A stretch of 64,000 bases of DNA from Falsiroseomonas sp051433165 (GCF_051433165.1 NZ_JBHMFS010000010.1:1-64000); one strand, 5' to 3'; shown: positions 24,152 to 32,594, counted from the first letter of the stretch. A program made the numbers and translations. The notes: a model not told the origin generated them from the sequence alone.

Positions 24152-25443
24152 TTCCGTCGCTCCCCGGCGGCGCGCTTGGCGGCGTACATGGCGGCATCGG
24201 CGCGGGCCAGCAATTCGGCCACCGGCTCTCCGCTGCGTGCCATTGCGATGCCGAGGCTGGCGCGCAGCGCGGCCGGGCCGGCTTCCGGCCAGTCCGGCAG
24301 CGGCCCGGGCGCGCCGATGGTGCCGATGCGGCATTCCGCCTCCAACTGGCTGGCGCCGTGCAGCCACAGGCAGAACTCGTCGCCGCCGAGGCGTGCGGCC
24401 AGATCCACCTGCGAGGCGGCGGCGCGCAGGCGGGCGCCCATGGCCCGCAGGGCGGCGTCCCCGGCCTCATGCCCCAGGTGATCATTCAGCGGCTTCAGCC
24501 CATCGAGGTCGAGGAACACCAGCGCGCCGCCGGCCACCACCTGGTCCTCCAGCGCCGCGGTGAAGCCGCGCCGGTTCAGCAGGCCTGTCAGCGGGTCGCC
24601 ATCCGCCGCGGCGGTCAGCGCCTTCTGGCGCAGAACCTCGCCCCTGAGCGCCGCCATGGGCAAGGCGAGGGCTGCGAGCAGTTCGCGGTCATCCGAATCG
24701 AGCGGCGGTTCCTCCGGGGCACGCCAGGCGAGCAGGCAGGGGCCGGCCTCGGTGCAGGCGATGGCATGGTGCGGGGCTGCGGCAAGGCTACTGGCCGCAA
24801 GGCTGCCGGGCGGCGGCAGCAGATGCAGCGGCGGCTGGTCGTTGACCACCTGCGCCACCCGCCAGGCGCCGCCCTCCGGCACCAGCAGGGCCGCGCCCTG
24901 GCAACTCAGCGCCGCGGGCAGGGCGGACAGCATGGCGCGTAGCCCGGCCTCCGCGCCGCCTTGCCGCTGGCCCAGCCGCAGCAGCCGGCCCAGTGCATTG
25001 GCCCGGCGCAGCGCGCGCGCCACCACCTCTCCCCGCCGTTCCGCGGCTGTGACATCCCGCGCCGAGCCGCGCAGCCCGTCGCCATGGCGCAGCAGGGTGA
25101 ATTCCAGGCAGGCGGTGCTGCCATCGGCGCAGTCCAGCCAGGCCTTGGTCATGCGCTGGCGACGGAAGGCGCCGATGCCGAAGACGCCGGGGCCGGGGCC
25201 GGCAAACAGCGTGACGGCGGGCGCGCCGATCAGCGACTCCGCCGGGTGGCCCAGCACCGTCTCCGGCGCCAGGAAGGTGAAGCGACCCTCGGCATCCGTC
25301 TCGAACAGCAGGTCGGCCGAGAGCAGGGCGAAGTCACGCCATCGGGCACGGCTGTCGATCAGCGCGGAGGCCAGCGAGTCCTGTCCGGCGCTGCCGGAAT
25401 CCAGATCGGGCAAGGGGGGCGAAAGCGGGGGCGGTCCGTCCAT
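24148..25443 (-). CDS. diguanylate cyclase with PAS and GAF-like sensor region
   Basis: A 431-residue signalling enzyme. A PAS-like domain (FALLSADLLFETDAEGRFTFL, about residues 35-140) and a GAF-like region precede a C-terminal GGDEF domain with DPLTGLLNRRGF, LDLDGLKPLNDHLGHEAGD and the intact RLGGDEF active site, so it should make cyclic di-GMP. The allosteric RxxD site expected just before GGDEF reads SQVD, so product inhibition at that site is probably lost. No transmembrane helices. The ATG ending at 25443 is used; the frame is open to 25611. Coupled to the DUF2336 gene. Confidence 0.88.
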   Translation of the reverse strand: MDGPPPLSPPLPDLDSGSAGQDSLASALIDSRARWRDFALLSADLLFETDAEGRFTFLAPETVLGHPAESLIGAPAVTLFAGPGPGVFGIGAFRRQRMTKAWLDCADGSTACLEFTLLRHGDGLRGSARDVTAAERRGEVVARALRRANALGRLLRLGQRQGGAEAGLRAMLSALPAALSCQGAALLVPEGGAWRVAQVVNDQPPLHLLPPPGSLAASSLAAAPHHAIACTEAGPCLLAWRAPEEPPLDSDDRELLAALALPMAALRGEVLRQKALTAAADGDPLTGLLNRRGFTAALEDQVVAGGALVFLDLDGLKPLNDHLGHEAGDAALRAMGARLRAAASQVDLAARLGGDEFCLWLHGASQLEAECRIGTIGAPGPLPDWPEAGPAALRASLGIAMARSGEPVAELLARADAAMYAAKRAAGERRK

Positions 25444-25619
25444 GCCGGAAGGGTAGGGTGCAGCCGGTGAAGGCGCGGTTAGCAAACGGCGCCTCGCAAC
25501 TCTGCGGCCGGAAGGGCTGAGCGATGCAAGCGGGGCGCGTTGACAGCGCGGCGGCAGCCTATGCATGGTCCGGCGCGAAGCAGAACCGCCACACGGCCAG
25601 CCAGGACACACCGCAGACC

Positions 25620-26459
25620 ATGGACACGACCACGCCGCTGAAGGCCAAGATCGAGGCGCTGTGGGACCGGCGTGACACGCTGACCGCCCAGACCCAGGGC
25701 GAGGACCGCCAGGCGGTGGAGACCGCGCTGGAGCTGCTCGATTCCGGCCAGGCGCGCGTCGCCCAGCCCGGTGCGGATGGCGCCTGGCATGTGAACCAGT
25801 GGCTGAAGCAGGCGGTGTTGCTGTCCTTTCGCCTGTCGGACAGCGCGCCGATGGGTGTGGGCCTCGGCGCCTATGACAAGGTGCCGCTGAAATTCGCCGG
25901 CTGGGGCGCCAACCGCTTCAAGGAAGCCGGCTTCCGCGCCGTGCCGGGCGCCGTGGTGCGGCGTTCGGCCTTCATCGCGCCGGGCGTGGTACTGATGCCG
26001 TCCTTCGTCAATCTCGGCGCCTATGTCGATTCGGGCACGATGGTGGATACCTGGGCGACGATCGGGTCCTGCGCGCAGATCGGCAAGAACTGCCACATCT
26101 CCGGCGGCGCCGGCATCGGTGGGGTGCTGGAGCCGTTGCAGGCCAACCCGGTGGTGATCGAGGATGAGTGCTTCGTCGGCGCGCGGTCCGAAGTGGCGGA
26201 GGGCGTGATCGTGGAGCGCGGCAGCGTGCTGTCCATGGGCGTGTTCCTCGGCGCCTCCACCAAGATCATCGATCGCGCGACGGGCGAGGTCTTCATGGGC
26301 CGGGTGCCGGCCTATTCCGTGGTGGTACCGGGCAGCCTGCCGGGCAAGGCGTTGCCGGATGGCTCGCCGGGGCCGAGCCTGTACTGCGCCGTGATCGTGA
26401 AGCGGGTGGATGCGCAGACGCGGTCGAAGACCTCGATCAACGAATTGCTGCGGGATTAG
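25620..26459 (+). CDS. dapD: 2,3,4,5-tetrahydropyridine-2,6-dicarboxylate N-succinyltransferase
   Basis: DapD, 279 aa, succinylates tetrahydrodipicolinate in the succinylase branch of lysine/diaminopimelate synthesis. It has a helical N-terminus (LKAKIEALWDRRDTLT), then the left-handed beta-helix built on hexapeptide repeats (SFVNLGAYVDSGTMVDTWATIG, GGVLEPLQANPVVIEDECFVGARSEV). ATG at 25620 matches the family start; the frame extends to 25524. dapE follows seven bases on, so the two should be one operon. Confidence 0.96.
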   Translation: MDTTTPLKAKIEALWDRRDTLTAQTQGEDRQAVETALELLDSGQARVAQPGADGAWHVNQWLKQAVLLSFRLSDSAPMGVGLGAYDKVPLKFAGWGANRFKEAGFRAVPGAVVRRSAFIAPGVVLMPSFVNLGAYVDSGTMVDTWATIGSCAQIGKNCHISGGAGIGGVLEPLQANPVVIEDECFVGARSEVAEGVIVERGSVLSMGVFLGASTKIIDRATGEVFMGRVPAYSVVVPGSLPGKALPDGSPGPSLYCAVIVKRVDAQTRSKTSINELLRD

Positions 26460-26466
26460 ACCCCGG

Positions 26467-27600
26467 GTGAGGAATGACGTTCCGGACCCGGTGCCGCTGG
26501 CCCAGGCGCTGATCCGCTGCCGGTCCGTCACGCCTGCCGATGACGGCGCGCTGGAGGTGCTGCAGGCGGCGCTGGCCCCGCTCGGTTTTGCGTGTGAGCG
26601 GCTGCGCTTCGGCGAGGTGGAGAATCTGTTTGCTGTTCGCGGGGCGGGTGGCCCGCATTTGATGTTCGCGGGCCACACCGATGTGGTGCCACCCGGCGCC
26701 ACCGGCTGGACCGCCGACCCCTTTGGTGGGGAAGTGCGGGACGGGCTGCTGTATGGCCGCGGCGCCACCGACATGAAGGGTGGCGTCGCCGCCTGGGTTA
26801 CCGCCGTGACCGATGTGCTGGCCCGCCGCCCTGATCTGCCCGGCACGCTTTCCTTGCTCATCACCGGCGACGAGGAAGGCCCGGCCACCGATGGCACGGT
26901 GAAGGTGCTGGACTGGTTGGCCGACCGGAAAAAAATCCCGGATTGCTGCGTGGTGGGGGAGCCGACCAGCAAGGTGGTGCTGGGCGACACCATCAAGGTT
27001 GGCCGCCGCGGCAGCCTGAATGCGACGCTGGTGGTGCACGGCACCCAGGGCCACAGCGCCTATCCGCAGCGCGCCGACAACCCGATCCATCGCCTGGTGC
27101 GCGTGCTGGCGGCGCTGACCGCCACGCCGCTCGACCAGGGCAGCGACTTCTTCGAGCCGACGACGCTGCAGATCACCAGCATCGATGTCGGCAATCCGGC
27201 GACCAACGTCATCCCGCCCAGCGCCACGGCGCGGCTGAACATCCGCTTCAACGACCTTCACACGGAGGCCAGCCTGACCGCGCATCTGCGCGCGGCGCTG
27301 GAGCGCGACGCGCCGCAGCACGATTTGGCAGTGGTCTGCAGCGGCGAGTCTTTCCTGACCCAACCCGGCCCCTTCGTCGCCGCGCTGGAACGGGCCGTGC
27401 TGGCGGAGACGGGGCAGGCGGCCAAGCTCGATACCGGCGGCGGCACCTCCGACGCCCGCTTCATCGCGCGCCATTGCCCGGTGGCGGAACTCGGCGCCGT
27501 GGGCGCCACCATGCACAAGGCCGATGAATCGACGCCGGTCGCGGAATTGCGCGCACTCACCCGGCTCTATGCCCGGGTGATCAAGGAGGTGCTCGGCTGA
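26467..27600 (+). CDS. dapE: succinyl-diaminopimelate desuccinylase
   Basis: DapE, 377 aa, a di-zinc M20 peptidase-family enzyme that removes succinate from N-succinyl-L,L-diaminopimelate. Metal and catalytic motifs: MFAGHTDVVPPG, GRGATDMKGG, TGDEEGPATDGT, GEPTS and the C-terminal TGGGTSDARF. The GTG at 26467, just after dapD, gives a normal N-terminus (DPVPLAQALIRCRSVTPADDGAL). Its stop overlaps the presumed CTG start of the next membrane protein gene. Confidence 0.95.
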   Translation: MRNDVPDPVPLAQALIRCRSVTPADDGALEVLQAALAPLGFACERLRFGEVENLFAVRGAGGPHLMFAGHTDVVPPGATGWTADPFGGEVRDGLLYGRGATDMKGGVAAWVTAVTDVLARRPDLPGTLSLLITGDEEGPATDGTVKVLDWLADRKKIPDCCVVGEPTSKVVLGDTIKVGRRGSLNATLVVHGTQGHSAYPQRADNPIHRLVRVLAALTATPLDQGSDFFEPTTLQITSIDVGNPATNVIPPSATARLNIRFNDLHTEASLTAHLRAALERDAPQHDLAVVCSGESFLTQPGPFVAALERAVLAETGQAAKLDTGGGTSDARFIARHCPVAELGAVGATMHKADESTPVAELRALTRLYARVIKEVLG

Positions 27601-28217
27601 GCGGCGCACCCAACCCGCCCCCGCCATCCGGCCTGCCGCCGGAGCCGCCGCTGCGCCTGGCGATCACCGCCGGCCTGCTCGGCGCGCTGCTGCTCGGGCG
27701 CGGCCGGGCGGAAGGTGTCGCGCTGATGGAGACGACGCCGGCCGGGGCGCTGCGTTCCTTCGCCGCGGCCGCCATCTGCCTGCCGGCCTTCCTGGGCCTG
27801 CGGATCTTCGCCTGGAGCAACATCGAGACACCGCCCGGCGGCCTGCTGCGCCCCCTGACGGCGGAGCTGACCGGCTACGTTTATGGCTGGGTGCTGTTCG
27901 TGCTGGTCAGTCTGCCGATCATCGCCGGCTGGGGGCGCGCCGCGCTGTGGCCGCGCTTCGTGGTGGCGTGGAATTGGATCAGCGTGGTGCAGTACCTGGT
28001 GCAGATCGCGCTGGCGGTACTGCTGTTCCTGGGACCGCCCTCGATCCTGGCGCAGGGGCTGACGCTTGCCGTCATCGGCTATTCGCTGTGGCTGGAATGG
28101 TTCATGGCCAAGACCGTGCTCGGCATTTCCGGCGGCAGGGCGACCGGGCTGGTGGTGCTGGATCTGGCGCTCGGCCTGTTCATCGCGGGCTTCGTGCAGC
28201 GGCTGTCGATCGGCTGA
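27597..28217 (+). CDS. uncharacterised membrane protein, probable CTG start
   Basis: A hydrophobic protein with about four transmembrane helices (AITAGLLGALLLGRGRAEGVAL, AAAICLPAFLGLRIF, GWVLFVLVSLPIIAGW, VQIALAVLLFLGPPS, LVVLDLALGLFIAGFV). The first in-frame ATG is at 27726 (163 aa), but the coding pattern clearly continues upstream and the frame contains no ATG, GTG or TTG back to dapE; a CTG at 27597 overlaps the dapE stop (CTGA) and would give 206 aa. I do not recognise the family. Co-transcribed with dapD-dapE by position; no link to lysine synthesis can be claimed. Confidence 0.65.
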   Translation: MSGAPNPPPPSGLPPEPPLRLAITAGLLGALLLGRGRAEGVALMETTPAGALRSFAAAAICLPAFLGLRIFAWSNIETPPGGLLRPLTAELTGYVYGWVLFVLVSLPIIAGWGRAALWPRFVVAWNWISVVQYLVQIALAVLLFLGPPSILAQGLTLAVIGYSLWLEWFMAKTVLGISGGRATGLVVLDLALGLFIAGFVQRLSIG

Positions 28218-28237
28218 CACAAAAGGGGAGACGAACC

Positions 28238-29287
28238 ATGCCGGATGCACGCTACGAGGTGGCGGGATTGCTGCGCTTTGCCACCACGGCCTGCGCCGCG
28301 GCGGGGCTGGAATCGGAGAAGGCCCGCGCGGTGGCGGAGGTGCTTCTCGAGGGCGACCTGATGGGCCACGACACGCACGGCCTGGCGCTGCTGACGCCGT
28401 ATCTGGACTCGCTGATCTCCGGCGACATGCGCGCGGCCGGGGAGCCGGAGCTGGTCTCCGCCACCGCCGTCGCCGAGACCTGGGATGGCCGCAAGCTGCC
28501 CGGCCCCTGGCTGGTGCGCCGCGCCATCGCGCGGGCGGAGGCGGCCTCGGCTGAGATGGGCATCGGCGTGGTCAGCATCGGCCGCTGCCACCATATCGGC
28601 TGCCTCGCCGCCTATGGCCCGCCGGTGGCCGCTGCCGGGCGGATGCTGCTGCTGACCTGCTCCGACCCCGCCACCGGATCGGTCGCGCCCTGGGGCGGTA
28701 CGCGGCGCATCTACACGCCGAACCCGCTGGCCGCCGCCTGGCCCACGCCAGACGGGCCGGTGCTGATCGATGTCTCCATGTCCGTCACCACCAATGGCAT
28801 GACCGGCCGCAAGCGCGCCGAGGGCAAGCTGTTCGACCATGAGGTGCTGCTGGACAAAGACGGCACGCCGACGCGCGATCCCAATGCCTTCTGGGATGAT
28901 GGCAGCTTGATGCCGCTCGGCGGGGTCGAGGGCGGGCATAAGGGCTTCGCCCTCGGCCTGCTGATCGAGGTGCTGACCAGCGCGCTGGCTGGCCATGGCC
29001 GCGCCGATGCACCAACCGGCTGGGGCGCCTCCGTCCTGGTCATGGTGATCGACCCGTCCCGCTTCGGCGGCACCAAGGCCTTCCTGCGGGAGACCGGGTG
29101 GATGGCCGATGCCGTGCACGCCAACCCGCCCAAGCCGGGCGGTGAGGCGCCGCGCCTGCCGGGCGAACGCGCCATGGCAAGGCGGGCTCAGGCGATGGCA
29201 GAGGGTGTGGCGCTGCACCCAGCCATTCTGCCGGCGCTGGCGAAACTGGCGCAGCGGTTTGATCTGGCGTTGCCGGAGGCGGTGTAG
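28238..29287 (+). CDS. Ldh-family malate/lactate/ureidoglycolate dehydrogenase-type oxidoreductase
   Basis: A 349-residue NAD(P)-dependent dehydrogenase of the LDH2/MDH2 family (not the classic Rossmann malate dehydrogenases). The N-terminal catalytic HDTHGLALLTPYLD motif, SIGRCHHIGCLAAYG, TPNPLAAAWPTPDGPVLIDVS and GGHKGFALGLLIEVL are present. Family members reduce 2-oxo acids such as pyruvate, oxaloacetate or oxamate derivatives; the substrate is open. ATG at 28238 has a strong AGGGGAG. It ends at a double hairpin shared with the convergent truA. Confidence 0.88.
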   Translation: MPDARYEVAGLLRFATTACAAAGLESEKARAVAEVLLEGDLMGHDTHGLALLTPYLDSLISGDMRAAGEPELVSATAVAETWDGRKLPGPWLVRRAIARAEAASAEMGIGVVSIGRCHHIGCLAAYGPPVAAAGRMLLLTCSDPATGSVAPWGGTRRIYTPNPLAAAWPTPDGPVLIDVSMSVTTNGMTGRKRAEGKLFDHEVLLDKDGTPTRDPNAFWDDGSLMPLGGVEGGHKGFALGLLIEVLTSALAGHGRADAPTGWGASVLVMVIDPSRFGGTKAFLRETGWMADAVHANPPKPGGEAPRLPGERAMARRAQAMAEGVALHPAILPALAKLAQRFDLALPEAV

Positions 29288-29322
29288 GGCCGGCCTCGCC
29301 CCCGCCCCAACCAGCCTTCCGC

Positions 29323-29368
29323 GTTGCGGCGATGCCGCAACCCCCCCGCGAGCGGGGGAGGGAGTTTT
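29323..29368 (+). terminator. tandem hairpins and T-run after the Ldh-family gene
   Basis: GTTGCGGC-GAT-GCCGCAAC (29323-29341) is followed directly by CCCCCGC-GA-GCGGGGG (29343-29358) and, after AGGGAG, TTTT (29365-29368). The second hairpin with its T-run looks like an intrinsic terminator for the plus-strand operon; the first also reads on the minus strand and could serve truA. The sequence looks like a repeated extragenic motif, but no second copy is in the window. Confidence 0.6.
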
Positions 29369-30128
29369 AGACCCACTCCGGCTCTGGCTCATACCGCGCG
29401 AAGCGAAACACCAGCCCATCCGGCGGCGCCGTCTGCCCGGCCTGGCTGCGGTCCAGCCCCTCCAGCACCTGGCGCGGCCAAATGACGGGGCGGCGGCCAT
29501 GGCCCACTTCGTACAGCGTGCCGACCAGGTTGCGGACCTGATGGTGCAGGAAGCTGCGGGCTTCCGCGATCACATGCACCTCCTCCCCGAACCTGGCCAC
29601 ATCCAGCCGGTCCAGCGTGCGGATGGCGGATTTCGCCTGGCAGGAGGCGGCGCGGAATGCAGAAAAGTCGTGCCGGCCGAGCAGCATCTGCGCCGCCTCC
29701 TGCATCGCCGCCGCATCCAGCGGCCGCTTCACATGCCACAGTTTCGCGGCTTCCATCGCCGGACGGGCGGGTCGGTTGAGGATGCGGTAGCGATAGCCGC
29801 GGCCGAGGCAATCGAAGCGCGCCGACCAACTCTCCGCCACCCGTGCGGCGGCGCGCACCACGACAGGGTGCGGCAGGGTGCGGGCATTGATGGCGTCCCG
29901 CACCCGCTCCGGCGGCAAATCCAGCGCCAGCTCCAGATCGGCCACTGCGCCTTCCGCGTGCACCCCCGCATCGGTGCGGCCGGAGGCGGTGACGGTGGGC
30001 GCCACGCCGTGGTTCAGCGGGGCGGCGGCGTCTTCCAGCAGTTTCTGGACGCTCGGCAGGTCGCGCTGGCGCTGCCAGCCGCAGAAGTTTGTGCCGTCAT
30101 ATTCCAGCAGCAGCGCGTAGCGCGGCAT
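29367..30128 (-). CDS. truA: tRNA pseudouridine(38-40) synthase
   Basis: TruA, 253 aa, makes pseudouridine at tRNA positions 38-40. The catalytic Asp53 lies in SGRTDAGVHAEGAVA; LEYDGTNFCGWQRQ and FLHHQVRNLVGTL are conserved landmarks. Start is the ATG ending at 30128, overlapping the fmt stop (TGATG); the frame continues inside fmt. Last gene of def-fmt-truA, the usual order in alphaproteobacteria. Confidence 0.95.
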   Translation of the reverse strand: MPRYALLLEYDGTNFCGWQRQRDLPSVQKLLEDAAAPLNHGVAPTVTASGRTDAGVHAEGAVADLELALDLPPERVRDAINARTLPHPVVVRAAARVAESWSARFDCLGRGYRYRILNRPARPAMEAAKLWHVKRPLDAAAMQEAAQMLLGRHDFSAFRAASCQAKSAIRTLDRLDVARFGEEVHVIAEARSFLHHQVRNLVGTLYEVGHGRRPVIWPRQVLEGLDRSQAGQTAPPDGLVFRFARYEPEPEWV

Positions 30129-31036
30129 CAGGTGAGCTGGGCGGGCAGGCTGTAGCCGCGCAGCAGATCGGCGGCGGCCATCGCGGCGCGGCCGGGGCGT
30201 TGCAGGCGCAGCAGCCGCAGCGCGCCGTCGCCACAGGCCACGACATCTGGCGCCAGCAGCGCACCGGGCGTGCCTGCGCCCGCCACCGGCTCGGCCGCAT
30301 GCACGCGCACCACTTCCTCGCCCGCCTGGAAGAAGCAGCCGGGCCAGGGTGTCAGGGCGCGGATGCGGCGATCCAGCGCCACGGCGGGTTGCGTCCAATC
30401 CAGCCGCCCATCGGCCTTGGCGAGCTTCGGCGCATAGGTCACGCCATCCTCCGGCTGCGGCGTGGCGGCTGGGTTTTCCTCCAGCGCGCGCAGGATCAGC
30501 CGGGCGCCGATTTCGGCCAGCGCATCATGCAACTCCGGTGTCGTGCTGCGCGGGCCGATCGGCGTGGCCTCGGCCAGCAGCATCGGGCCGGTATCCAGCC
30601 CTTCCTCCATCTGCATGATGGTGATGCCCGTCTGGCTGTCGCCCGTCAGGATCGCCGCCTGGATCGGCCCGGCCCCGCGCCAGCGCGGCAACAGGGAGGC
30701 ATGGATGTTCAGGCAGCCGCGCCGCGGCGCATCCAGCATCGGCTTCGGCAGGATCAGCCCATAGGCCGCGACCACCGCCACATCCAGATCGAGCGCCGCG
30801 AACGCCGCATGTTCCGCCGCATCCCGCTTCACCCGCGCCGGCGTGCGGACCGGCAGGCCGAGTTCCAGCGCCGCACGATGCACCGGGCAGGGCGTCTCCC
30901 GCTGCCCGCGCCCGGCGGGCTTCGGCGGCTGGGCATAGACCGCCGCGATCTCATGCCCCGCCTCATGCAGCGCCCGCAGCGCCGGCACGGAGAAGTCCGG
31001 GCTGCCCATGAAGGCGAGGCGCAGCTTCCGGCTCAC
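30128..31036 (-). CDS. fmt: methionyl-tRNA formyltransferase
   Basis: Fmt, 302 aa, formylates initiator Met-tRNA with 10-formyltetrahydrofolate. The N-terminal FMGSPDFSVPALRAL, the active-site run CLNIHASLLPRWRGAGPIQ (Asn, His) with the Asp in LTGDSQTG, and a C-terminal tRNA-binding domain (LTPWPGCFF...) are all visible. Overlaps def by ATGA at its start and truA at its end, so the three genes are coupled. Confidence 0.96.
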   Translation of the reverse strand: MSRKLRLAFMGSPDFSVPALRALHEAGHEIAAVYAQPPKPAGRGQRETPCPVHRAALELGLPVRTPARVKRDAAEHAAFAALDLDVAVVAAYGLILPKPMLDAPRRGCLNIHASLLPRWRGAGPIQAAILTGDSQTGITIMQMEEGLDTGPMLLAEATPIGPRSTTPELHDALAEIGARLILRALEENPAATPQPEDGVTYAPKLAKADGRLDWTQPAVALDRRIRALTPWPGCFFQAGEEVVRVHAAEPVAGAGTPGALLAPDVVACGDGALRLLRLQRPGRAAMAAADLLRGYSLPAQLT

Positions 31037-31554
31037 TCCTGCGCCTTCAGCTTCAGTTCCTTGGCCAGCTTCCGCAGCAGCATGTTGCGCTTCAGCGCCG
31101 AGATATGGTCCACGAACAGCACGCCATCCAAATGGTCGATCTCATGCTGCAGGCAGGCGGAGAGCAGGCCATCGCCCTCGATCTCCCGCTTCGCGCCGGC
31201 CAGATCCAGGTAGCGCACCTTCACCCGGGCCGGGCGCGTCACGTCGGCGTATTGGCCGGGCAGGGACAGACAGCCTTCCTCCCGCACCGCCATCTCCGCG
31301 CTTTCGGCGATGATCTCGGGGTTCACCAGCACCATCGGCGCGGGGATGTCGTTCTCATGCAAATCGAGCACCACCAGGCGCAGCAATTCGCCCACCTGCG
31401 GCGCGGCCAGGCCGATGCCGGGCGCCTTGTACATGGTGGCCAGCATGCGTGCGGAGAGGTCGGCGATGCGCCCATCCCCCGCCGCCACCGGCTTCGCCTT
31501 GGCACGCAGCCGCGGGTCCGGGACATTGAGGATGGGCAGCAGTTCAGAGGTCAT
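31033..31554 (-). CDS. def: peptide deformylase
   Basis: Peptide deformylase, 173 aa, removes the N-formyl group from new proteins. All three signature motifs are present: GIGLAAPQ, EEGCLSLPG and HEIDHLDG, which supply the metal ligands Cys and two His. The ATG ending at 31554 gives MTSELLPILNVPDPRLR as in homologues; the frame is open to 31716. It heads the def-fmt-truA operon and is divergent from the Hsp20 gene. Confidence 0.97.
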   Translation of the reverse strand: MTSELLPILNVPDPRLRAKAKPVAAGDGRIADLSARMLATMYKAPGIGLAAPQVGELLRLVVLDLHENDIPAPMVLVNPEIIAESAEMAVREEGCLSLPGQYADVTRPARVKVRYLDLAGAKREIEGDGLLSACLQHEIDHLDGVLFVDHISALKRNMLLRKLAKELKLKAQE

Positions 31555-31664
31555 GTCGGTCACTCGCCCGCCTGGCGGGGCACTCTCGGGGGAAGGGGCG
31601 AGAGGTAGCCCCGCCTCGCCCCCCTTGCAACGGCAGGCCATGGCGCCAAAATTGCAGGAAGCGG

Positions 31665-31717
31665 GGTGCCTTGGGGCCCCGCGATACCAAGGCTTCGCTC
31701 CTGAGCGAGGAGGCACC
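31665..31717 (+). promoter_or_regulatory. structured leader of the Hsp20 gene, possible RNA thermometer
   Basis: Just before the Hsp20 start, GGTGCCT (31665-31671) can pair perfectly with AGGCACC (31711-31717), which includes part of the AGGAGG ribosome binding site (31708-31713). Competing hairpins are GCCTTGG/CCAAGGC (31668-31674 with 31687-31693) and TCGCT/AGCGA (31695-31699 with 31704-31708). This is the kind of fold used by heat-opened leaders of small heat-shock genes. A CCCCTTG at 31621-31627 could be a heat-shock sigma -35 box. Confidence 0.4.
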
Positions 31718-31725
31718 TGAAGACC

Positions 31726-32211
31726 ATGTCACGATCATCGCTGTTCGGCTCGCCGCTGTTTCTCGGCTTCGATCATCTGGAGCAGATGCTTGACCGGGTG
31801 CAGAAAAGCGCCGACGGCTATCCCCCCTACAATATCGAGCAGACGGCGGAGACGCGGCTTCGCATCACGCTGGCCGTGGCCGGCTTCTCGATGGACGATC
31901 TGCAGATCACGCAGGAGGACAACCAGCTGGTCATCCGCGGCCGTCAGCGTGACGACAGCGAGGGCCGGATTTTCCTGCATCGTGGCATCGCCGCGCGGCA
32001 ATTCCAGCGCGCCTTCGTCTTGGCCGAGGGGATCGAGGTGGAAGGCGCTTGGCTCGACAACGGCCTGCTGCACGTCGATCTGCAACGACCGTTGCCCGAG
32101 GTTCGGGTGAAGACCATCCAGATCGCCACCCGCGGCAACGGCCCGCAGCGCCCCGTGGTGGGGCAGGTGGCGGGCGAGAAGCTTACAGATAATCGGGTCA
32201 AGGAAAGCTGA
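31726..32211 (+). CDS. Hsp20 small heat-shock protein, IbpA type
   Basis: A 161-residue alpha-crystallin-domain chaperone that holds unfolding proteins in a refoldable state. The N-terminus (LFGSPLFLGFDHLEQML) matches alphaproteobacterial IbpA-like proteins; the crystallin domain spans about residues 34-130 (PPYNIEQTAETRLRITLAVAGF to LLHVDLQRPLPE). The usual C-terminal I-x-I/V is represented by KTIQIAT. Ribosome binding site AGGAGG is 12 bases from the ATG, inside a structured leader. A DUF1150 gene follows after 59 bases, a pairing seen in other alphaproteobacteria. Confidence 0.93.
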   Translation: MSRSSLFGSPLFLGFDHLEQMLDRVQKSADGYPPYNIEQTAETRLRITLAVAGFSMDDLQITQEDNQLVIRGRQRDDSEGRIFLHRGIAARQFQRAFVLAEGIEVEGAWLDNGLLHVDLQRPLPEVRVKTIQIATRGNGPQRPVVGQVAGEKLTDNRVKES

Positions 32212-32270
32212 GGCCCGACTTGCGTTGTATGGGCACGGGCCATGAACGGCCGTGCCGGAAGGAGAACACC

Positions 32271-32525
32271 ATGTCCGACTTCGATGGCGGCGCCGCAGAG
32301 GGCCGCGTGAACCTGACCCCGATGGCGCTTCGTAGCCTGTCGAACCTCGATTTCGCCCGCCTGGGCGCCGATGCCGTGGCCTATCTGCGCCCGGTGGTGA
32401 TGAATGGCGCGCTGGCCTTTGCAATCCATGCCGCCGACGGCACGCCGATCGGCGCGGCGCCGAATGCCGATCTCGCCGCGGCGGCGGTCCGCCAGCACGA
32501 CATGGAACCCATGCTGGTCCATTGA
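32271..32525 (+). CDS. DUF1150 protein
   Basis: An 84-residue protein of the DUF1150 family, common downstream of Hsp20 in alphaproteobacteria; function unknown. The core runs from LRSLSNLDFARLGADAVAYLRPV to LAFAIHAADGTPIG, ending with RQHDMEPMLVH. ATG at 32271 has GGAGAA upstream and is used instead of earlier in-frame codons. Likely co-expressed with Hsp20. Confidence 0.85.
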   Translation: MSDFDGGAAEGRVNLTPMALRSLSNLDFARLGADAVAYLRPVVMNGALAFAIHAADGTPIGAAPNADLAAAAVRQHDMEPMLVH

Positions 32526-32594
32526 TCCCGGCGGGGTTTTCCCCGGATCGGAGTCCCGTCTAGCCTGCCCGGCCAAACCGGGCAGGAGACACCC

